A stretch of DNA of 21,243 nucleotides from DASXSB01 sp036506275 (GTDB lineage: Bacteria; Methylomirabilota; Methylomirabilia; Rokubacteriales; CSP1-6). The position numbers were made by a program, and so were the translations under genes. Location: assembly GCA_036506275.1 (NCBI GenBank), contig DASXSB010000005.1, positions 1 to 21,243 of the forward strand. Direction: 5' to 3'. Under the pieces are notes generated by a model that saw only the letters and a program-made list of their open reading frames with translations, ran no database searches and had not been told where the DNA came from. This document shows, piece by piece, positions 17,200 through 21,243 of this stretch; positions within the stretch are counted from its first letter, which is position 1, and each line of letters starts with the position of its first letter.

Positions 17200-18465
17200 G
17201 TGTACGACCGCGCGCTCGAGACGCTTTCGGGGGAACGCCTGCGCGACCACCAGTGGCGGCGCTTCGCCGCCATGACGAAAGAGGTCATCGCCGGCAACCC
17301 GTTCTACCGCGACCGGTGGGCGGCGATCGGCATGACCTCCGCCCGCGACCTGCGGGGCTGGGACGATTTCGCGCGCTTGCCGTTCACGCGCAAGCAGGAG
17401 CTGGTGGACGACCAGGCCGCGCAGCCGCCCTTCGGCACCAACCTCACCTATCCGCTCGACCGCTACGTGCGCGTGCACCAGACGTCGGGAACCAGCGGCG
17501 CGCCGTTGCGCTGGCTCGACACCCAGGCCTCCTGGGACTGGTGGGCGCGCTGCTGGGGCTTCGTCCTCCGCGCCGCCGGCGTCAGCGCCGCCGACCGCGT
17601 CTTCTTCCCGTTCTCGTTCGGGCTCTTCGTCGGCTTCTGGGCGGGCTTCGAAGGGGCGCGCGCGCTCGGCGCCCTCACCATCCCCGGCGGCGGGCAGGAC
17701 ACGGCGACGCGACTGGCATCCATGGAGGCGCTCGGCGTGACCGTGCTCGTGTGCACGCCGTCCTACGCGCTCCACCTCGCGGAAGCGGCGCGAGAGCGCG
17801 GCGTCGCTGCCGCGAAGCTTCCCGTGCGCGTCACCGTCCACGCCGGCGAGCCGGGGGCGGGTATTCCGGCCGTGCGCGCGCGGATCGAGGAGGCGTGGGG
17901 CGCGCGCGCCTTCGATCACGCCGGCATGACCGAGATGGGTGCGTACGGCTACGGCTGCGACGACCAGGCCGGACTCCACGTCAACGAATCGGAGTTCATC
18001 GCCGAGGTCGTCGATCCCGCCACCGGCGCTCCCGCGCGCGAGGGGGAGCTGGTGCTGACGAACCTCGGGCGCGTGGGCTCGCCGCTGATCCGTTACCGCA
18101 CCGGCGATCGCGTGCGCGTGATGGACGGCGGGTGCGGCTGCGGTCGCAGCTTTCTCACCCTGGGCGGCGGCATCCTCGGCCGCCTCGACGACATGCTCAT
18201 CGTGCGCGGCGTGAACGTATTCCCCGCCGCCATCGAGGGCATCCTGCGGCGCTTTCCCGCCGTGGACGAGTTCCAGATCGAGGTCTTCCGGGATGGTCAC
18301 CTGGACGAGGTGCGCGTCCTCGTCGAGCTCGACGACCCCGCCGCGGTTCTGACCGTGCAGGAGGCCTTGCGCGTCACCCTCGGCCTCCGCCTCGAGGTGG
18401 TGCCGGTGCGGCCGCGCAGCCTGCCCCGCTACGAGCTCAAAGCCCGGCGCGTCGTGCGGCGGTAG
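17200..18465 (+). CDS. PaaK-like (phenylacetate-CoA ligase family) AMP-dependent CoA ligase
   Basis: A second acyl-activating enzyme, 421 residues from a GTG at 17200, just 2 bases after the benzoate-CoA ligase stop. The N-terminal ERLRDHQWRRFAAMTKEVIA and NPFYRDRW resemble PaaK. The nucleotide loop is TSGTSGAP (95-102), followed by AGMTEMG (241-247), YRTGDR (299-304), a CGCGR cluster (312-316) and GRLDDMLIVRGVNVFP (327-342). PaaK-type C-terminal segment LPRYELKARRV holds a candidate catalytic lysine. The true substrate may be phenylacetate, a hydroxylated benzoate or another arylacid. No Shine-Dalgarno sequence is seen, so translation probably depends on coupling. The longer frame back to 16564 lies inside the upstream gene and is rejected. 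Confidence 0.86.
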   Translation: MYDRALETLSGERLRDHQWRRFAAMTKEVIAGNPFYRDRWAAIGMTSARDLRGWDDFARLPFTRKQELVDDQAAQPPFGTNLTYPLDRYVRVHQTSGTSGAPLRWLDTQASWDWWARCWGFVLRAAGVSAADRVFFPFSFGLFVGFWAGFEGARALGALTIPGGGQDTATRLASMEALGVTVLVCTPSYALHLAEAARERGVAAAKLPVRVTVHAGEPGAGIPAVRARIEEAWGARAFDHAGMTEMGAYGYGCDDQAGLHVNESEFIAEVVDPATGAPAREGELVLTNLGRVGSPLIRYRTGDRVRVMDGGCGCGRSFLTLGGGILGRLDDMLIVRGVNVFPAAIEGILRRFPAVDEFQIEVFRDGHLDEVRVLVELDDPAAVLTVQEALRVTLGLRLEVVPVRPRSLPRYELKARRVVRR

Positions 18466-18486
18466 CGCGGGCGCGCGAGAGCAGCG

Positions 18487-18879
18487 TCAGCGAAGGACGG
18501 GACGGGGCTGGAGCGCGAGGGCGACCAGGTTCTCGACGTACCTCAGATCGAACGGCTTGCCGATGTAGGCGACGGCGCCGTTGTTCAACGCATCCGCCAT
18601 GATCATCGGATCGTCGGCGCCGGTCACCATGATGACCGGGATCGTGCGGTCGAACATCCTGATTTCCTTCAGCACGGTGACGCCGTCGGCGCCCGGCATG
18701 GTGACGTCGAGGAGGACCAGATCAGGGCGCTTGCTGCGGATGGCGGACATCCCCGCCTCTCCGTTGGGCGCCATCTCCACCGAGTGAAGCTCGGACATGC
18801 TCGTGAGGACGTCGCACAGGGCCTGGCACACGGCGGGGTCGTCGTCGACAACCAGGATGCGCTTGACGAGAGGCGCCAC
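18487..18879 (-). CDS. Stand-alone response regulator receiver protein
   Basis: A CheY-type receiver domain with no output domain, 130 residues from GTG 18879. The acidic pocket is VVDDDP (Asp12-Asp14), the phospho-acceptor is Asp58 in LVLLDVTMPG, the conserved Thr is in MVTGADD and the Lys is in GKPF (about 107-110). It should be phosphorylated by a histidine kinase encoded elsewhere; none is in the window. No ribosome site precedes the GTG. It is convergent with the PaaK-like gene and lies 46 bases after the cupin gene on the same strand. Confidence 0.9.
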   Translation of the reverse strand: MAPLVKRILVVDDDPAVCQALCDVLTSMSELHSVEMAPNGEAGMSAIRSKRPDLVLLDVTMPGADGVTVLKEIRMFDRTIPVIMVTGADDPMIMADALNNGAVAYIGKPFDLRYVENLVALALQPRPVLR

Positions 18880-18925
18880 CAGACAATTCTGTCACACGGG
18901 GGAGAGACCTCCGGCCATTCTTCGT

Positions 18926-19249
18926 TCACCCCACCTCGTGATGAAGGGCGAGCCACACCGTCGGCCGGTCGGGATCGGTCCACTCTACCCGGTGCCGGCG
19001 ATGGGGCGCGATGAGAACCCAATCGCCGGGGCCGAGCATGCGCGCCTCCGCCTCGTCCTCGAAGCGTAGGCGGGCATTGCCCGCGAGCACGACCACCCAC
19101 TCCTCGGCGGCGGCGGCGTACCACTCCCCGACGGGAGTGGCGTGGCCCGCGGAGACGATCCGCTCCAGCCGGAAATGCCGACCTTCCAGCAGGGTCTCGA
19201 ACGCCTCCGTCGGCCCCGTCGCGGGCAGGTCGCGGAACAGGTTGCGCAC
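18926..19249 (-). CDS. Small cupin-domain protein
   Basis: A 107-residue single-domain cupin. The GTG start at 19249 gives MRNLFRDLPATGPTEAFETL. The barrel motifs are VGEWYAAAAEEWVVVLAGNA (40-59), LGPGDWVLIAPHRRHRVEWT (72-91) and the last strand TVWLALHH. The canonical His-rich first motif is altered to a Glu pair (EE, 49-50), so metal binding by the standard His set is uncertain. Proteins like this act as small sensors, isomerases or ChrR-like partners; the function is not known here. It is divergent from the ECF sigma gene across a 130-base region. Confidence 0.8.
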   Translation of the reverse strand: MRNLFRDLPATGPTEAFETLLEGRHFRLERIVSAGHATPVGEWYAAAAEEWVVVLAGNARLRFEDEAEARMLGPGDWVLIAPHRRHRVEWTDPDRPTVWLALHHEVG

Positions 19250-19340
19250 ACGCGGAGGCTATCGCGTTTCGGCACCCGGCGCCGACGGGAGACGCCGTCC
19301 CCATTCGAGGATTACGAACGGCGCTGGCGGCTCGGATGTC

Positions 19341-19368
19341 TTGTCTTGCACGCCGGCCCTCTGATAGT
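19341..19368 (+). promoter_or_regulatory. Possible promoter of the ECF sigma gene
   Basis: TTGTCT (19341-19346) and GATAGT (19363-19368) are separated by 16 bases, just ahead of the ATG at 19380. The fit is moderate (4 of 6 in each box). No convincing ECF-type -35 (GGAAC) is seen at the right distance, so autoregulation is not evident from sequence. Confidence 0.3.
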
Positions 19369-19379
19369 CAGGAACAAGG

Positions 19380-19919
19380 ATGGCGGCGGGAGTCGAGCTC
19401 ATCCGCAGCATGGCGGCAGGCGATCGCGCCGCGTTCGCCGCCTTCTACGATCGCTACGCGCCGCTCGCGTACGGAGTCATTCTGAAAGTCGTGCGCGATC
19501 GCGCGGACGGCGCCGACGTCCTCCAGGAGGTGTTCTGGGAAGCGTGGCGCACGGCAACGTCCTATGACGCCGAGCGGGGGAGCCCGGAAGCATGGATCGT
19601 CATGCGCGCGCGCGCCCGGGCCATCGACCGGGTGCGGGCGCGCCGTAGAAGAGAAGAGACCTTCGTCGCGCCCGTCGCCGATGCCGTGGCACGCGACGTC
19701 GGCCCGGACGTGGCGCGCCAGGTGGAGGACCGTGACCTGGTGGGCGCCGCGCTCGACCGGTTGCCGCCGCCCCAGCGGGAGGCCATCGAGCTGGCGTACT
19801 TCGAGGGTCTCAGCCAGACCGAGATCGCGGCGCGGCTGAAGCAGCCGCTCGGCACCGTGAAGACGCGCATCCGCGCGGGATTGGAGCGACTGCGCGAGGT
19901 GATGGGACGGCCCGCATGA
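19380..19919 (+). CDS. ECF-family RNA polymerase sigma factor
   Basis: A 179-residue group IV sigma factor that redirects RNA polymerase to stress genes. Region 2 spans about residues 16-90 (AFYDRYAPLAYGVILKVVRD, ADVLQEVFWEAWR). Region 4 spans about 122-175, with the helix-turn-helix in GLSQTEIAARLKQPLGTVKT. The linker between them is short, as in this family. The gene directly after, overlapping by ATGA, encodes an RskA-type anti-sigma factor, so this is a SigK/RskA-like pair held inactive at the membrane. A weak ribosome site (AGGA) lies upstream of ATG 19380. Confidence 0.93.
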   Translation: MAAGVELIRSMAAGDRAAFAAFYDRYAPLAYGVILKVVRDRADGADVLQEVFWEAWRTATSYDAERGSPEAWIVMRARARAIDRVRARRRREETFVAPVADAVARDVGPDVARQVEDRDLVGAALDRLPPPQREAIELAYFEGLSQTEIAARLKQPLGTVKTRIRAGLERLREVMGRPA

Positions 19920-20662
19920 CGCACGAGCCGTTCGAGGAGCTGATCGCGGTGTACGCCGTCGGTGCTCTTGACGGCGAGGACCTCGTGCGTCTGCGCGCGC
20001 ACCTGGCGGCCGGCTGCGCGCATTGCGGGGCGGCGCTGCGGGACGCCCAGGACGGCCTCGCGCGAGCGGCGGCCCCCGTCCCGCCGCCGCCGCACGTGAA
20101 GCAGGCGCTCCTCGCGCGGATGGCGGCGGGCGTCGAGCCGGCACGCCGCCGCCGCGCGTGGCTGCCATGGGCGCTGGCGACGGCCGCCGCCGTGATCGCG
20201 GGCGCCGCCTTCACCGGAGCTTTCGTGGCGGTTCGCTACGAAGCGCGCCTGGGCCAGATGGCGCGCGAGGTGAGCGCGGCCCGCGAGCAGCTTCGTCGGG
20301 AAGCGGCGGCGCTCGAGCTGCTCCGTGATCCCGCCACGCGCGTGGTCGCTCTCCTCGGAGCGGGGCCGCAGCCGGCGGCGGTGGGGCGCGTGATCTGGCA
20401 CGACCGGGCAGGCGGGGAGCTGTTCGTGGTCAACCTCACGCCCGCGCCCCGCGGAAAAGCCTACGAGCTGTGGACGATCGCGGGCGGGCAACCGCGCCCG
20501 GCGGCGCTCTTCGAGGTCGACGCCACCGGCAAGGCGAGCGCGCGCATCGAGCCCACCGGAGGCGGTGTCGACGTCTTCGCGGTCACGCTGGAGCCCGAGC
20601 GCGGCGTGCCGGCGCCGACGGGCCCGATCGTGCTCGCATCGAAGGAACCTCAGCCGCGGTAA
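19916..20662 (+). CDS. RskA-type transmembrane anti-sigma factor
   Basis: A 248-residue membrane protein that binds the preceding sigma factor in the cytoplasm and releases it after regulated proteolysis. The N-terminal zinc-finger-like region has His29, Cys34 and Cys37 (HLAAGCAHC), one residue longer than the classical H-x3-C-x2-C. Arg-rich RRRR (77-80) precedes a transmembrane helix (about 83-106), then a coiled-coil stretch (109-135). The extracytoplasmic RskA domain (about 140-245) shows LFVVNLTPAPRGKAYELWTI and VFAVTLEPERG. It starts inside the sigma gene's stop (ATGA). Its last 13 bases overlap the convergent MEDS gene. Confidence 0.91.
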   Translation: MTHEPFEELIAVYAVGALDGEDLVRLRAHLAAGCAHCGAALRDAQDGLARAAAPVPPPPHVKQALLARMAAGVEPARRRRAWLPWALATAAAVIAGAAFTGAFVAVRYEARLGQMAREVSAAREQLRREAAALELLRDPATRVVALLGAGPQPAAVGRVIWHDRAGGELFVVNLTPAPRGKAYELWTIAGGQPRPAALFEVDATGKASARIEPTGGGVDVFAVTLEPERGVPAPTGPIVLASKEPQPR

Positions 20663-21243
20663 TGATGGCGGGCGCGGTCGAGCACCGCGTCCGCCGTCCG
20701 CGCGCTGATTCCGCGCAGCGCGAGCAACGCCGCCTCCGCGCTCGGCATCACGGGCGACGCTGCGCTCGCCGACAGCAGCACCGCGCGGAAACCCTCGGCG
20801 TCGCCGTCGACGCCAAAGACGTCGGTATAGGCACGGTCGACCGCCTGCTCGAGCCGGTCGTAGTCGTCGACCGGAATCAGGTGCGAGTGAACGCGCGCGA
20901 TCTCCGGAAGCACGCGGCGGTGCGGGTGGCGATCGAAGTTGTCGATCCCGTACGCGCAGAGCAGGGAGACGTGCTCGGCCATCAGCGTCGAATTCCACAG
21001 CTCTTCGAGCCGGACGGCCGCATCCAGGTTGTTCCGCCACAGCAGGTCGACCATCTCGCCGTAGAGGCGGATGTTCTCGTGACCGCGGGCGCGGACGTTC
21101 GCCAGCATTCCGGTCGCGACCGCGGAAAAGGCGCGCGCGTCCGGCATTCCATCGACCATGAACTTCGCCAGGCACTCCTCGGCGTCGGCGAGCAGCACCT
21201 GGCCGCGGCGGGCGGCGGCGGCGAGGTCCACGCCCCGCGCGCT
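20650..21243 (-). CDS. MEDS-domain sensory protein, C-terminal part (5' end outside window)
   Basis: The frame is open to the window edge, so the gene begins beyond 21243; a GTG at 21231 is probably internal. The visible 197 residues contain LLADAEECLAKFMVDGMPDA, then LYGEMVDLLWRNNLDAAVRL and LMAEHVSLLCAYGIDNF. These match the second half of the MEDS (DcmR-type sensory) domain often found with regulators in methylotrophs and stress modules. The rest (about 110 residues) is helical with no clear HTH or kinase motif and ends HHYRG. It may bind a small ligand and work with the nearby sigma/anti-sigma pair, but that is inference. It is convergent with and overlaps the anti-sigma gene by 13 bases. 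Confidence 0.72.
   Translation of the reverse strand, partial: SARGVDLAAAARRGQVLLADAEECLAKFMVDGMPDARAFSAVATGMLANVRARGHENIRLYGEMVDLLWRNNLDAAVRLEELWNSTLMAEHVSLLCAYGIDNFDRHPHRRVLPEIARVHSHLIPVDDYDRLEQAVDRAYTDVFGVDGDAEGFRAVLLSASAASPVMPSAEAALLALRGISARTADAVLDRARHHYRG

Noticed and set aside
18669..19304. 211-codon minus-strand frame spanning the receiver and cupin genes
   Set aside because: It reads both genes out of frame; each of them has an intact family protein in its own frame.

Overview
The window is GC-rich, densely packed bacterial DNA from the chromosome of a free-living, probably aerobic or facultative aromatic-degrading bacterium. Codons strongly favour G/C in the third position, genes overlap by 1-20 bases, and many starts are GTG. 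The branched-chain-type ABC transporter with a Tat-exported binding protein, plus the CoA-ligase and regulator content, would fit Rokubacteria/Methylomirabilota-like or deltaproteobacterial soil lineages. That placement is an impression only; no marker gene is present.

Layout. (1) 2-2916, + strand: the end of a LivM-type permease, the LivG and LivF ATPases and a Tat-signal type-1 periplasmic binding protein, i.e. a HAAT-family importer. A metallo-beta-lactamase-fold hydrolase follows at 2976-3974. (2) 4059-6319, - strand: an alpha/beta hydrolase overlapping a lipoprotein of the phospholipase C/acid phosphatase family, with a leaderless-type promoter. (3) 6494-6571, - strand: a 25-codon membrane microprotein with a perfect Shine-Dalgarno sequence. 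Between it and the next operon lies a TTTGCA-N6-TGCAAA palindrome. (4) 6720-14961, + strand: the core catabolic operon. It holds three subunits of a 4-hydroxybenzoyl-CoA reductase (hcrC, hcrA, hcrB), an XRE-cupin regulator, boxC, boxB and a Rid-family protein, almost all joined by ATGA/GTGA/TGATG junctions. (5) 14958-15574, - strand: a secreted, Ser/Pro-rich, membrane-anchored protein and a coupled 49-codon proline-rich ORF. (6) 15647-18465, + strand: a benzoate/4-hydroxybenzoate-CoA ligase and a PaaK-like CoA ligase. (7) 18487-21243: a stand-alone response regulator and a cupin protein (-), an ECF sigma factor with its RskA-type anti-sigma factor (+), and the end of a MEDS-domain protein (-).

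How it may work together (inference from families). The importer brings in an aromatic acid. The ligase(s) make benzoyl-CoA or 4-hydroxybenzoyl-CoA. HcrABC removes the para-hydroxyl to give benzoyl-CoA. BoxB epoxidises benzoyl-CoA with O2, and BoxC opens the ring of the epoxide, releasing formate and the C6 semialdehyde-CoA. The unusual point is one continuous, translationally coupled operon that joins a reductive molybdenum dehydroxylase, known from anaerobic metabolism, to the oxygen-dependent box pathway. BoxA (the reductase for BoxB) and BoxD (the semialdehyde dehydrogenase) are not in the window.
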